Source of the DNA: Heliomarina baculiformis
GTDB taxonomy: Bacteria; Pseudomonadota; Alphaproteobacteria; Rhodobacterales; Rhodobacteraceae
Length of the DNA: 64,000 nt
Assembly: GCF_019966545.1 (NCBI RefSeq)
Contig: NZ_JAIMIC010000003.1
Span: forward strand, 519,828 to 583,827
Direction of reading: 5' to 3'
The translations under genes and the position numbers were made by a program. Each line of letters starts with the position of its first letter. Within the stretch, counting starts at the first letter, position 1. This document shows positions 8,860-17,901 of the stretch, one piece after another. Below the pieces are notes generated by a model that searched no databases, was not told the origin of the DNA, and saw nothing but the letters and a program-made list of their open reading frames with translations.

Positions 8860-9936
8860 TCAGGTGCTTTTGAAATGTTTGCTAAGCTTCAGGCCCTGAC
8901 CCTGGTAGTTCGAGGCAATACCCGCGCCGTAGAGCTGGGTTGGCAGGTCGGCCATACGTTCGTAGACGAGGCGGCCGACCACCTGACCGTGTTCAAGTAC
9001 AAACGGTGCCTCGTGACAGCGCACTTCGAGCACGCCGCGTGAGCCTGAGCCTCCGGCGGCGTCATGGCCGAAGCCCGGATCGAAGAATCCGGCGTAATGC
9101 ACACGGAACTCGCCTACCATCGCAAGATATGGCGCCATCTCGGCGGCATATTCCGGCGGGATATGAACGGCTTCGCGGCTGACAAGAATGTAAAAGGCAC
9201 CCGGGTCGAGGATGATACGGCCCTTGTCGGTGTGCACTTCTTCCCAGTATTCGCGCGGGTCATATTCACCGATACGGTCCAGATCGATAACGCCGGTATG
9301 CGGTTTGGCACGGTAGCCAACGAGCGTCGTGTCCTTAAGCGCGAGATCGACGGAAAAGCCGAGTCCTTCCTTGATGACGGCAGGCCCATCCACGAGCGGT
9401 GTCTTTTCATGGAGCGCGGTCAGTTCGGAATCGCTGAGCACCGCCTGACCCGAGCGGAACCGGATCTGGTTCAGGCGCATCCCGGGACGGACCAGAACCG
9501 AGAAGGAGCGCGGGCAGATTTCGGCGTAAAGCGGACCGTTGTAGCCGGAGGGAATCCGGTCGAACTCGGTTCCGCCATCGGTGATCGTGCGTGTGAGCAG
9601 GTCGAGCCGTCCGGTCGAGCTCTTGGCGTTGGCGACCGCCTGAATATCGTCGGACAGAGCCAGCGATTCCATCAGCGGGACAAGATAGACGCAGCCCTTT
9701 TCCAGAACGGCGCCGTCGCTGAGGTCGATCCGGTGCATCTCGAACTCTTCAAGACGCTCGGTCACGCTCTTGCCACGCCCGGCCAGAAAAGAGGCTCGGA
9801 CGCGATAGGCGACCGTGCCAAGCCTCAGGTCGAGGCTGGCCGGCTGAACCTGCGCGGGGATCACCGGCGGATCGGCCTTGATGGCACCCGTGGCGATCAT
9901 CGTCTCGATAGTCTGGTTTGGGCAAACGCCGGTCAA
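8860..9936 (-). CDS. dcd: 2'-deoxycytidine 5'-triphosphate deaminase, long form
   Basis: The enzyme converts dCTP to dUTP for thymidylate synthesis. The protein is 358 aa, about twice the roughly 190-aa E. coli Dcd, matching the alphaproteobacterial long DCD family with two dUTPase-like folds. Dcd-like segments appear twice: IPAQVQPASLDLRLGTVAYRV near the N-terminus and GRIILDPGAFYILVSREAVHIP plus HYAGFFDPGFGHDAAGGSGS in the second half. The open frame extends to a GTG at 9945, but a GGGAG Shine-Dalgarno sits 8 bp before the TTG at 9936, giving MTGVCPNQTI, so I prefer TTG. It is convergent with the small hypothetical gene. Confidence 0.88.
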   Translation of the reverse strand: MTGVCPNQTIETMIATGAIKADPPVIPAQVQPASLDLRLGTVAYRVRASFLAGRGKSVTERLEEFEMHRIDLSDGAVLEKGCVYLVPLMESLALSDDIQAVANAKSSTGRLDLLTRTITDGGTEFDRIPSGYNGPLYAEICPRSFSVLVRPGMRLNQIRFRSGQAVLSDSELTALHEKTPLVDGPAVIKEGLGFSVDLALKDTTLVGYRAKPHTGVIDLDRIGEYDPREYWEEVHTDKGRIILDPGAFYILVSREAVHIPPEYAAEMAPYLAMVGEFRVHYAGFFDPGFGHDAAGGSGSRGVLEVRCHEAPFVLEHGQVVGRLVYERMADLPTQLYGAGIASNYQGQGLKLSKHFKST

Positions 9937-9991
9937 TGCACACACTCCCGCCCACGAGGGGGAGAGGGGCGTTGATATCGTCGGTAGATTT

Positions 9992-10068
9992 TGGTCGGGC
10001 TAGCAGGACTCGAACCTGCGACCTTCCGTCCCCCAGACGGACGCGCTACCAGGCTGCGCCATAGCCCG
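9992..10068 (-). tRNA. tRNA-Pro (anticodon GGG)
   Basis: The minus strand folds into a 77-nt cloverleaf. The acceptor stem is CGGGCTA/TAGCCCG with discriminator A and a genome-encoded CCA; the T arm contains GGTTCGAATCC; the anticodon stem TCCGT/ACGGA encloses loop CTGGGGG, giving anticodon GGG. It lies in the gap between the dCTP deaminase and the MerR-type regulator. Confidence 0.96.
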
Positions 10069-10128
10069 ACGATGGGCGTTACATACCCGTTTTGAAGCGG
10101 GGGACAAGAGCAAATCACCACAATATCC

Positions 10129-11124
10129 TCAGGAGATGCGCGTACCCGCAGCCCGATCCAGCCAGCGCCGCAATTCCTGTGTCAGCGCGGCGACCTCGCT
10201 CCGGTTTTCTTTCGGAATAGCATTCGTGCGGGACAGCAGAGATAGGGTTCCGGCGGAAACGGGCAGGGCGCTTTCATCCGCGACCTCAGGTACATCGACG
10301 ATTTCCGGGCGCAGGTTCTCGATAGAATCACCGGAAGGCTCCGACCCGGGGAGGGCTGCATCTTGTTGGAGATTCGCGGGTTCGTCCGTAGCCGGGGAAT
10401 GCATTTCGTTCTCGCCGAGCGATGTCGTGGCGGCATCGGCGGTTGCGGGTTCCAATCCTGCGTTGTCTTCCAAACCGAACATGGTGGATGGTGCCGGGTC
10501 GGGGGGCTGCGTTGGCTCGGGAGCGTCAAATTCCGCAGCATCCGAAGAAAAGGATTCGTCGGTTTCGACTGGCGCGGCGGTATCTGCGCGGGTTGCTTCC
10601 GTTCTTGCTTCATCGGCGGGCGACTGTGGCGCAGCGGAATTTTCTGCCTGCCGGTGCTGGGGCATGTCCATCGGCAGTTCGGGCGAGGTGAAATCCTCCC
10701 CATTGTGCTTCGTGGCATTGCTCTGTTCCGCTGCCGGCTCTGGATCCGGACGGGATTTGAATGGTAGGACGGTACCCGCGCCAGCGCCGGTTGTTGCTGA
10801 AGCCGCAGTTGCATCGGGCGTTTCGGGAGCAGTCGAACCGTCGAAGGAGTCGAGTGGTTGCGAGAGGTTGCAGACATGTGCAACCCCTTGTTCACGAATG
10901 ATCTTTTGGGCGCCTTTGATGGTCATCCCGTCTTCGTGCAAGAGCTGTTTGATACCGCCGAGAAGCTGCATGTCGGCGGGGCGATAGTAACGGCGGCCGC
11001 CCGCGCGTTTCACCGGCTTGATCTGTGCGAACTTGCTTTCCCAGAAACGCAGGACATGAGGCTGAAGGTCAAGCCAGTCCGCGACCTCGCTAATGGTGCG
11101 AAATGCATCGGGGGACTTGCTCAT
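10129..11124 (-). CDS. MerR-family DNA-binding protein with long acidic tail
   Basis: This is a 331-aa protein with a MerR-type winged helix at residues 8-78, recognisable from [20 protein letters not shown] and the wing [13 protein letters not shown], followed by [15 protein letters not shown]. Residues 95-300 are a low-complexity Pro/Ala/Glu/Asp-rich region with no coiled coil or effector-binding domain, unlike classical MerR regulators of about 130-270 aa. It is 15 bp downstream of ihfA and probably cotranscribed. No cysteine set for metal sensing is visible. Regulated targets are unknown. Confidence 0.85.
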   Translation of the reverse strand: MSKSPDAFRTISEVADWLDLQPHVLRFWESKFAQIKPVKRAGGRRYYRPADMQLLGGIKQLLHEDGMTIKGAQKIIREQGVAHVCNLSQPLDSFDGSTAPETPDATAASATTGAGAGTVLPFKSRPDPEPAAEQSNATKHNGEDFTSPELPMDMPQHRQAENSAAPQSPADEARTEATRADTAAPVETDESFSSDAAEFDAPEPTQPPDPAPSTMFGLEDNAGLEPATADAATTSLGENEMHSPATDEPANLQQDAALPGSEPSGDSIENLRPEIVDVPEVADESALPVSAGTLSLLSRTNAIPKENRSEVAALTQELRRWLDRAAGTRIS

Positions 11125-11139
11125 CTTTCAGTGCCCAGT

Positions 11140-11442
11140 TCAGGATTTGTTACCGTCTGCAACACGATCTTTCATTAGATGCGACGGGCGGAAGGTCAGG
11201 ACGCGCCGCGGCTGGATTGGTACTTCTTCGCCGGTCTTGGGATTACGCCCGACCCGCGCCGATTTCTCACGCACGCTGAACGTACCGAAAGAAGAGATCT
11301 TGACCTGTTCACCACGTACCAGAGCGTCGGACATGTATTCGAGCATGCTTTCGACGAGTTGTGCGCTTTCATTGCGAGAGAGGCCGACTTCACGGAACAC
11401 GGCCTCGCTCAGATCCATACGAGTCAGAGTCTTGTCGCCCAT
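11140..11442 (-). CDS. ihfA: integration host factor alpha subunit
   Basis: This 100-aa HU/IHF-family protein bends DNA as a heterodimer with IHF-beta. It shows [21 protein letters not shown] at the N-terminus, the family signature [20 protein letters not shown] in the middle, and the beta-arm proline motif [12 protein letters not shown] that intercalates in DNA. Length and the [12 protein letters not shown]-terminus fit the alpha subunit rather than beta. It lies between fabH (106 bp upstream) and the MerR-like gene, 15 bp downstream. Confidence 0.96.
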   Translation of the reverse strand: MGDKTLTRMDLSEAVFREVGLSRNESAQLVESMLEYMSDALVRGEQVKISSFGTFSVREKSARVGRNPKTGEEVPIQPRRVLTFRPSHLMKDRVADGNKS

Positions 11443-11548
11443 TGTGATCCCCCTGTGGTTTTATCCAGCATAGGGGCTGCACAATTTGCGAGTCAACATC
11501 AATGAGTTGTAAGGGCTTGGAATTGCTATTTAATGCAAAGCTTTGGCG

Positions 11549-12520
11549 TTACCAGCGCAGGACAACGGCGCCCCATGCCAGCCCGCCGCCGATCGCTTCG
11601 GTGACAAGCAGGTCGCCCTCTTTGATCTGCCCGCGCTGCTTTCCAACCGACATGGCCAGCGGAATCGATGCGGCAGAAGTGTTTCCGTGATCCTGAACCG
11701 TGACCACGACCTGGGACATGGGCAGGGCCATCTTCTTGGCCGTGCCTTGGATGATGCGAATGTTTGCCTGATGCGGCACGATCCAGTCAACATCGGAACT
11801 GGTTAAGGAAGCTTTATCAAGAGCTGCCTCGGCGGTGGCGGCCAGCTTCTCGACCGCGTGTCGGAACACTTGGTTGCCCTGCATGCGCAGGTAACCGGTG
11901 GTTTTGGTGGAAACTCCGCCATCGACGTAGAGGAGGTCGCGGTAGCGACCGTCGGAATGCAGATCCACGGAAAGGATGCCGCGATCATCGGACGTGCCCT
12001 GACCCTCTTTCGTTTCGAGGATGAGTGCGCCGGCGCCGTCACCGAAGAGCACGCAGGTGGACCGGTCCGTCCAGTCCATGATCCGGCTGAAGGTTTCGGC
12101 CCCGATAACGAGAATCCGGTCGCACTGGCCCGAGGCGATCAGCGCGTTCGCATTGGCCAGCGCATAGACGAACCCGGCGCAGACAGCCTGAACGTCAAAG
12201 GCAAAGCCGCGCGTCATGCCAAGAGCGGCCTGAACCATTGTCGCGGCGGACGGAAAGGTGAGATCGGCAGTCGAGGTCGCGAGAATGATCGCATCGACGG
12301 AATCAATCTCGATTCCTGCGTCTTTCAGAGCGGCCTGCGCGGCCTTGGTCGCAAGGTCCGAGGTGCCTTCGCCTTCGGCGGCGAAATGGCGTCGCTCGAT
12401 ACCGGAACGGGAGCGAATCCATTCGTCGGTTGTGTCTAGCGTGGCTTCGAATTCGGCGTTGGGCACTACTCTCTCGGGGAGGTAGTGGCCAACCCCCGTC
12501 ACAACCGCTCTGCGTGTCAT
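11549..12520 (-). CDS. fabH: 3-oxoacyl-[ACP] synthase III
   Basis: This is a 323-aa thiolase-fold condensing enzyme that starts fatty acid synthesis from acetyl-CoA and malonyl-ACP. The catalytic triad is visible: Cys114 in DVQAVCAGFVYAL, His in IVPHQANIRI, and Asn in QDHGNTSAASIP. The N-terminal GVGHYLPERVVPN and GIERRH blocks are typical. Its ATG overlaps the plsX TGA by 4 bp, so translation is coupled with phospholipid precursor synthesis. Confidence 0.97.
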   Translation of the reverse strand: MTRRAVVTGVGHYLPERVVPNAEFEATLDTTDEWIRSRSGIERRHFAAEGEGTSDLATKAAQAALKDAGIEIDSVDAIILATSTADLTFPSAATMVQAALGMTRGFAFDVQAVCAGFVYALANANALIASGQCDRILVIGAETFSRIMDWTDRSTCVLFGDGAGALILETKEGQGTSDDRGILSVDLHSDGRYRDLLYVDGGVSTKTTGYLRMQGNQVFRHAVEKLAATAEAALDKASLTSSDVDWIVPHQANIRIIQGTAKKMALPMSQVVVTVQDHGNTSAASIPLAMSVGKQRGQIKEGDLLVTEAIGGGLAWGAVVLRW

Positions 12521-13638
12521 GCCCGTCCTTCTTTTCTTTCTTCCGTCGGCTTTTCGGACGGAGCCTGACCATCATGGGAAAGCTTGCCGACAGATGCAAC
12601 CCGAGCCGCCAGTTTTTCCGAGAAGCCGGACTGGGCGAGTTGAAAGGCAAGTTTGATTGCAGAGGAAACGCCGGTCGCATCGGCGCTGCCGTGCGATTTG
12701 ACAATAGTACCGTTCAGACCGAGGAAAACGCCGCCGTTCACCCGCCGGGGATCGATGCGTTTTTTCAAGCGCCGCAAGGAGGTTATCGCCAGAACCGAGG
12801 CAAGACGCGACATTGGAGAATACTTGAAGGCCTCGCGCAGCAGGTCTCCGATCAGGCTGGCCGTGCCTTCGCCGGTCTTGATGGCGACATTGCCGGTGAA
12901 GCCGTCGGTGACAATCACATCTGCGACATCTCCGGGGATGTCGGAGCCTTCGACGAATCCGACAAAATCGAACCCGTTATCGTCGGCAACCTGAGAGATC
13001 AGGCCGTGCGCTTCCTTCAGCTCGGTGCGGCCCTTATGTTCCTCGGTGCCGACATTGAGCAGGCCGATCCGGGGGCGCGACAGGTTAAGCCCGTTGCGCG
13101 CGTAGGAGGCGCCCATAAGAGCGAATTGCAGGAGGTCGCGGGCATCGGCACGCACGTCGGCTCCGACATCTAGCATGACGTTGAACGCCTGCGGATTGCG
13201 GGACGGCCACATGATGGCAATGGCGGGGCGATTGACGCCGGGCAAGCGGCGCAGGCGGATGGTCGACAGCGCCATGAGCGCCCCGGTATTGCCGCAGGAG
13301 ACGGCAGCCGCAGCTTCGCCTTCGCGCACCGATTCGATGGCGGACCACATGGAGGTGCCTTTGCCATTTCGGACGACCTGGCTTGGCTTGTCCTCCATCG
13401 TGACGACATCGGCGGCATCGCGGAAGGTTACACGTTCAGAGAGGCCGCGCCGACGCGCGACCAGCGGTTCAAGCTCTGACTTGGGGCCGTGCAGAATAAA
13501 CCGGATCTCCGGGTTCTTCTTGGCAGATTCGGCGATGCCGGCGACAACAGCTTGTGCGCCCGCATCCCCACCCATCGCATCCACGGAGATCGTGGTGCGC
13601 CGGTCAGAACTATTGGTTTGATCAGGCTGGGCTGTCAT
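12517..13638 (-). CDS. plsX: phosphate acyltransferase PlsX
   Basis: This 373-aa peripheral-membrane enzyme makes acyl-phosphate from acyl-ACP, the first step of the PlsX/PlsY phosphatidic acid route. It begins with the signature ISVDAMGGDAGAQAVVAG and contains AAVSCGNTGALMALS and VTDGFTGNVAIKTGEGTASL, all typical of PlsX. It follows rpmF with 21 bp between them and overlaps fabH by ATGA, the widely conserved rpmF-plsX-fabH order. The extra Ser/Lys/Glu-rich C-terminal 20 residues are not conserved-looking. Confidence 0.96.
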   Translation of the reverse strand: MTAQPDQTNSSDRRTTISVDAMGGDAGAQAVVAGIAESAKKNPEIRFILHGPKSELEPLVARRRGLSERVTFRDAADVVTMEDKPSQVVRNGKGTSMWSAIESVREGEAAAAVSCGNTGALMALSTIRLRRLPGVNRPAIAIMWPSRNPQAFNVMLDVGADVRADARDLLQFALMGASYARNGLNLSRPRIGLLNVGTEEHKGRTELKEAHGLISQVADDNGFDFVGFVEGSDIPGDVADVIVTDGFTGNVAIKTGEGTASLIGDLLREAFKYSPMSRLASVLAITSLRRLKKRIDPRRVNGGVFLGLNGTIVKSHGSADATGVSSAIKLAFQLAQSGFSEKLAARVASVGKLSHDGQAPSEKPTEERKEGRA

Positions 13639-13659
13639 TCAATTGCCCGCCGCCTTTGC

Positions 13660-13866
13660 TCAAGCCGCGTCTTCGTCCAGGTCGATTTCGTCGACTTGTG
13701 CGACAATTTCCTTGTCGTCATAGTGGCCGCAGGCGGCACAAACGTGGTGAGGACGCTTCAACTCGCCGCAGTTCGGGCATTCGTTGGGGTTCGCCGCGAC
13801 CAGTGCGTCATGTGCGCGGCGGTTGTTGCGGCGCGATTTCGATACTTTGTTCTGTTGGACGGCCAT
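13660..13866 (-). CDS. rpmF: 50S ribosomal protein L32
   Basis: This is a 68-aa ribosomal protein that begins [20 protein letters not shown]. It carries a zinc-ribbon of four cysteines in [20 protein letters not shown], so this is the zinc-binding (C+) form of L32. The C-terminus is short and acidic (EIDLDEDAA). It starts the rpmF-plsX-fabH group; a candidate promoter lies about 140 bp upstream. Confidence 0.97.
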   Translation of the reverse strand: MAVQQNKVSKSRRNNRRAHDALVAANPNECPNCGELKRPHHVCAACGHYDDKEIVAQVDEIDLDEDAA

Positions 13867-14004
13867 GTCTCAACCTTTATCTCATGTTACGTCGCGGGCG
13901 ATCCCGGCGACCTCTGTTTCAATTCTTCAGCAGTGTGAAGCGGCGTGACGTGCGTTTAGGGCGGTACCCCAGCAATGTCCAACCATAAATCCGATGAAGG
14001 CGCG

Positions 14005-14032
14005 AAAATACGTCGAAATCTGCATAGTGCAA
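14005..14032 (-). promoter_or_regulatory. candidate sigma-70 type promoter for rpmF-plsX-fabH
   Basis: On the minus strand TTGCAC (14032-14027) is followed after 16 bp by TATTTT (14010-14005), a fair match to -35 and -10 boxes. It lies in the 211-bp gap between the DUF177 gene and rpmF, pointing toward rpmF. Prediction is by eye only. Confidence 0.35.
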
Positions 14033-14077
14033 GTTCTTTTTCACGCGACCCTGCGGAACATGATCGGCAGCTGGCGC

Positions 14078-14614
14078 TCAGCTATCCTTTTTCAGCGCGT
14101 CCCGCAACCCGGCAAGCCCGGCAAAGGGCTTTACGTCCTCGTCGCTGAGCGGCGTCGTACCGGGCGCGGCAAAGGTTGCATCGCCGGGTTCCGCATTTTC
14201 TTTCCGCGGGTAGAGCGGCAGGGAGAGGGCCAGCGCCTCGGCCATGACAACGGCAGGATCGATGACACTGCCAAGTGGTTCGAGGGTTTCATCCTCGGGC
14301 ATCTCGACTTCGTCCCCTTCGGGTTCGGGCATGTTCGCAAGGTAGGTGCGACGGACGGGCACGTCGATCCTGGTCGTGACCGGTTCCAGTGTCACGACGC
14401 AGGGCTGAACGACGGTGGCGCCGAGTTTGCCGGTCAGAACCCAGTCGCGTTTGCCTTCGGCCGCAATTTCACCGACGAAAGAAAGCTTGCGCAGGGCAAG
14501 GAGATCAAGCTCTTGTGCCAGTGCGTCCAGTTGCGCGGAATTGGGCCGAAGCTCGAAGGGAGTCGGCGTGTTCTGGGAAAGGTCGGCAACCCGTAGGGCA
14601 GAAGGTCTGGTCAT
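14078..14614 (-). CDS. DUF177/YceD-family protein
   Basis: This 178-aa protein belongs to the YceD/DUF177 family, which is commonly encoded beside rpmF and in other organisms has been linked to 23S rRNA accumulation. The family core is seen as LRKLSFVGEIAAEGKRDWVL and GATVVQPCVVTLEPVTTRID, with an acidic stretch (PEPEGDEVEMPEDE) after it. Alphaproteobacterial members lack the plant-type extra regions. It precedes rpmF by 211 bp on the same strand and is divergent from the BamE-like gene. Function here is inferred from family only. Confidence 0.85.
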   Translation of the reverse strand: MTRPSALRVADLSQNTPTPFELRPNSAQLDALAQELDLLALRKLSFVGEIAAEGKRDWVLTGKLGATVVQPCVVTLEPVTTRIDVPVRRTYLANMPEPEGDEVEMPEDETLEPLGSVIDPAVVMAEALALSLPLYPRKENAEPGDATFAAPGTTPLSDEDVKPFAGLAGLRDALKKDS

Positions 14615-14703
14615 ATCGGCGCTTTCGTTTCTTGAACCGGTGGCGCGAAGCCGTTATGCGACATAGAAGCCATAAGTGGTCAAGGCAAGAGGGTGACAAG
14701 CGT

Positions 14704-15171
14704 ATGATACCAGTACACGGAAAGTATGTACGGCAAGCGGTATTGGCAGGAATCGTCGCCTTGACCTGTACGGCCTGCGCTTCGATCTATCGCAATCACG
14801 GGTATGTCCCCACGGCTGATGACCTTGCTGCCATCCGGGTTGGCGTCGATACACGTGACACCGTGACCGAGGCAATTGGAACGCCAGGTGCGAGCGGTGT
14901 GCTCGACAGCAGTGGCTATTACTATGTTGCGACCCGGATGCGCCATTACGGCGGGTTCGCCCCAACGCCGGTTTCCCGCAATCTCGTCGCGATCAGCTTT
15001 GATCAGCGTGGTGTTGTTCGAAACATCTCGCGCTACGACCTTGAAGACGGGCGCGTGATTCCGCTGGAACGTCGGGTCACAGATAATGGCGAATCCGACA
15101 GTACCTTCCTGCGTCAGCTGCTTGGGAACCTTGGTCGCATCGGACCGGGATCGCTGGTTCCCGAAGAATAA
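14704..15171 (+). CDS. bamE: BamE/SmpA-type outer-membrane lipoprotein
   Basis: This is a 155-aa lipoprotein of the SmpA/OmlA family, part of the outer-membrane beta-barrel assembly machinery. A signal peptide ends in a lipobox-like CTAC with the acylated cysteine near residue 24. The mature part has the SmpA-like pattern RVGVDTRDTVTEAIGTPGA, then YYYVATRMRHYGGF and VAISFDQRGVVRNI. The open frame runs much further upstream, but the ATG at 14704 gives the signal peptide and clears the divergent DUF177 gene. The adjacent surA and lptD products (43-46 kb) serve the same envelope. Confidence 0.85.
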   Translation: MIPVHGKYVRQAVLAGIVALTCTACASIYRNHGYVPTADDLAAIRVGVDTRDTVTEAIGTPGASGVLDSSGYYYVATRMRHYGGFAPTPVSRNLVAISFDQRGVVRNISRYDLEDGRVIPLERRVTDNGESDSTFLRQLLGNLGRIGPGSLVPEE

Positions 15172-15265
15172 ACGGCATATCTGCTTATTCTTCACGGCAC
15201 TGATACATCTTGTGGATAGCCGGGGTCGGGACTACCGTTTCAGGTACCGTCAGCGCGAGGCCCCG

Positions 15266-16006
15266 ATGCATCCTGTCATGCCCCCAATGACCCGCGGAAA
15301 CTATCGCGTTTACGTGGCGCAAACGCGCGAAGATATCGCCGAGGCGCAGGTCTTGAGAGGGCTAGCTTTTGGTTCAGGCGGTGTTGATCGCGACGACTAT
15401 GACGCGTCTTGCGCGCATGTTCTGGTGCGGGAGAAGCAAAGTTGGACGCTGGTCTGCTGTTTTCGGATGCTTCTGTTGGAAGACGGTCGGGACGTTTTCC
15501 GCAGTTACTCGGCCCAGTTCTATGAGTTGTCCGCTTTGCAGAACTTTACCGGTCGAATGGTCGAGATGGGGCGATTCTGTATTCATCCGGACTGGCATGA
15601 CCCAGACATCCTGCGGCTAGCCTGGGGCGCGATGACGGCTTTTGTCGATGCGAACCGAGTCGATATGCTGTTTGGGTGTTCTTCCTTTGCCGGAACTGAA
15701 ACCGGTGACTATCTGGACGCTTTTGCCATGCTCAAGGCGCGGCATCTGGCGCCGAAGCGATGGTGGCCAAGGATCAAGGCTGCCGAAGTTTTTCGTTACG
15801 CCGCGCGGTTGCGGCGCAAGCCGGATCTGAAGAAAGCGATGTCGGGCATGCCGCCGCTGCTGCGCACTTATCTGTCGATGGGCGGCTGGGTCAGCGATCA
15901 TGCGGTGGTCGACCGGCAGATGAATACGCTGCATGTTTTCACCGGTGTCGAAATCTCGGCAATTCCACCGGCCCGCAAGCGGTTGCTGCGCGCCGTTGCG
16001 CAATAG
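15266..16006 (+). CDS. OlsB-like GNAT N-acyltransferase
   Basis: This 246-aa protein resembles the L-ornithine N-alpha-acyltransferase (OlsB) family, which transfers a 3-hydroxyacyl group from ACP to ornithine in ornithine-lipid synthesis. Family-like blocks are YRVYVAQTREDIAEAQVLRG at the N-terminus, VEMGRFCIHPDWHDPDILRL in the acyl-binding core, and FGCSSFAGTETGDY. I start at the ATG 15266; the frame is open upstream into bamE. It follows bamE by 94 bp. No olsA acyltransferase is adjacent, so ornithine-lipid synthesis would need a partner elsewhere. Substrate is inferred from family resemblance. Confidence 0.75.
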   Translation: MHPVMPPMTRGNYRVYVAQTREDIAEAQVLRGLAFGSGGVDRDDYDASCAHVLVREKQSWTLVCCFRMLLLEDGRDVFRSYSAQFYELSALQNFTGRMVEMGRFCIHPDWHDPDILRLAWGAMTAFVDANRVDMLFGCSSFAGTETGDYLDAFAMLKARHLAPKRWWPRIKAAEVFRYAARLRRKPDLKKAMSGMPPLLRTYLSMGGWVSDHAVVDRQMNTLHVFTGVEISAIPPARKRLLRAVAQ

Positions 16007-16065
16007 GGCACGGGCGATATCGGCGACTCGTTGACAGTTCTGCGCCTATGTCATAGCGCAGCGAA

Positions 16066-17880
16066 ATGGCCCAGATCCCCCTTTTACAGCTCTCCGATAT
16101 TTCCTTGACCTTTGGCGGCGACCCGTTGTTCGACGCGCTCGATCTGGTCGTTCAGCCGGGCGACCGGGTGGCGCTGGTCGGGCGTAACGGATCGGGCAAG
16201 TCGACCCTGATGAAAGTCATGGCCGGGCTGGTGGAACCGGACAGCGGCACGATTGTGGTCCCGCCGGGCCGGACCGTGGGGTACATGGAGCAAGACCCGG
16301 ACATGGCGGGCTGCAATACGCTGGGGGAATTCGCGACCCGCGATCTTGATCCGGGCGAGCTTTACAAGGTCGAGCGTGCCGCCGAAGGGTTGAAGTTCGA
16401 CCCCGACCGGCTGGTTTCGACCGCCTCGGGCGGGGAGCGGCGGCGTGCTGCGCTGGCCGGGCTGATGGCCCGGGCGCCTGATCTGATGCTGCTGGACGAG
16501 CCGACCAACCATCTTGATATCGAGGCGGTGCAATGGCTTGAGCGCGAGTTGAAATCGACCCGCGCCGCTTTCGTCATGATCAGCCACGACCGTGCCTTTC
16601 TGCGTGAATTGTCGCGCGCGACGCTCTGGATCGATAGGGGCAGCGTGCGTCGGCTGGAAAAAGGGTTCGAGGCATTCGAGGCCTGGCGCGATCAGGTCTG
16701 GGAAGAAGAGGACATGCAGCGCCACAAGCTGAACCGCCTCATCAAGTCCGAGGCGCGTTGGGCGGTCGAGGGCATCAGTGCGCGGCGTAAGCGCAATCAG
16801 GGCCGGGTGCGCGCCCTTGCCGATCTGCGGGCCGAACGGGCGAACCAGATCCGACGGCAGGGCACGGCGGATCTCAACCTCGATTCGGGACCGAAATCCG
16901 GCAAGAAGGTCATCGAGGCCTTTGATGTCTCGAAGTCATTCGGCGACAAGAAGATCGTGACTGATTTCAGCCTGAGCATTCAGCGTGGCGACCGCGTGGC
17001 CTTTGTCGGGCCGAATGGCGTAGGCAAGACGACCCTGCTCAAGGTGCTGCTGGGACAGGAAAAGCCCGACAGCGGTGAGATCCGGCACGGCACGAATCTG
17101 GAAATTGCGGTCTTCGATCAGGCGCGTGCGCAGCTTGATCCCGATATGTCGCTTTGGGAATCGCTGACCGGCGACAGCGATATGCGCGTGTCAGGTCAGG
17201 CGGATCAGGTGATGGTGCGGGGCAATCCGCGCCACGTGGTCAGTTATCTCAAGGATTTCCTCTTTGACGAGTCGCAGGCGCGGGCACCGGTGCGCGCCCT
17301 GTCAGGCGGCGAAAAAGCGCGGCTTTTGCTGGCGCGGTTGATGGCGCGGCAGAGCAACGTGCTGGTGCTTGACGAGCCGACCAACGATCTGGATGTTGAA
17401 ACGCTCGACCTGCTTCAGGAGGTTCTCGACGACTATGACGGGACCGTTCTGCTGGTCAGCCACGACCGCGATTTCCTTGACCGTGTTGCCTCGGCCACCG
17501 TGGCGATGGAAGGCAACGGCCAGGCTGTCGTCTATCCGGGCGGGTGGAGCGACTACGTGCGCCAGCGTGGAGAACGCGCGCCAAAGGTGGAAGAGAAATC
17601 AAAGCCCTCTGAGGTGAAGGTAAAGCAGTCCGGTGAAAAGAAGAAAGGGCTGTCCTTTACCGAGAGGCACCGGCTGGAAGCATTGCCGTCGGAGATCGAA
17701 AGGCTTGAGGCTGAGATCGCCAAGCTGGAACAGCTTATGGCAGATCCGGAGCTTTACAGTCGCGAACCGCTGAAATTCAAAAAAGCGACCGAGGCGTTGG
17801 TCGAACGGCAGGAAAAGCTGTCCGCCGCCGAGGAAGAATGGCTGTTGCTTGAGGATAAGGCCAGCGCGGAAGCAGGTTGA
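16066..17880 (+). CDS. ABC-F family ATPase (Uup-like)
   Basis: This 604-aa soluble protein carries two ABC nucleotide-binding domains and no membrane segments. Site 1 has Walker A GRNGSGKST, signature SGGERRRAAL and Walker B LMLLDEPTNHLD; site 2 has GPNGVGKTT, LSGGEKARLLL and LVLDEPTNDLD. The inter-domain linker (about 205-285) is charged, and the C-terminus (about 515-600) is a Lys/Glu-rich coiled coil as in Uup. ABC-F proteins act on ribosomes or on branched DNA intermediates. A perfect 10-bp inverted repeat straddles its stop codon (17861-17890). Confidence 0.92.
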   Translation: MAQIPLLQLSDISLTFGGDPLFDALDLVVQPGDRVALVGRNGSGKSTLMKVMAGLVEPDSGTIVVPPGRTVGYMEQDPDMAGCNTLGEFATRDLDPGELYKVERAAEGLKFDPDRLVSTASGGERRRAALAGLMARAPDLMLLDEPTNHLDIEAVQWLERELKSTRAAFVMISHDRAFLRELSRATLWIDRGSVRRLEKGFEAFEAWRDQVWEEEDMQRHKLNRLIKSEARWAVEGISARRKRNQGRVRALADLRAERANQIRRQGTADLNLDSGPKSGKKVIEAFDVSKSFGDKKIVTDFSLSIQRGDRVAFVGPNGVGKTTLLKVLLGQEKPDSGEIRHGTNLEIAVFDQARAQLDPDMSLWESLTGDSDMRVSGQADQVMVRGNPRHVVSYLKDFLFDESQARAPVRALSGGEKARLLLARLMARQSNVLVLDEPTNDLDVETLDLLQEVLDDYDGTVLLVSHDRDFLDRVASATVAMEGNGQAVVYPGGWSDYVRQRGERAPKVEEKSKPSEVKVKQSGEKKKGLSFTERHRLEALPSEIERLEAEIAKLEQLMADPELYSREPLKFKKATEALVERQEKLSAAEEEWLLLEDKASAEAG

Positions 17881-17890
17881 TCCGCGCTGG
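17861..17890. terminator. perfect inverted repeat at convergent ABC-F/SDR gene ends
   Basis: CCAGCGCGGA (17861-17870) and TCCGCGCTGG (17881-17890) form a perfect GC-rich 10-bp stem with a 10-nt loop that contains the ABC-F stop codon. It lies between two convergent genes. There is no clear U-tract, so it may be a bidirectional, factor-assisted terminator or an RNA-stabilising hairpin. Confidence 0.55.
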
Positions 17891-17901
17891 ACCCGACGCG
17901 A

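Noticed and set aside
16031..16036. TTGACA upstream of the ABC-F gene as a promoter
   Set aside because: A perfect -35 box but no acceptable -10 box at 16-18 bp, so I did not list it.
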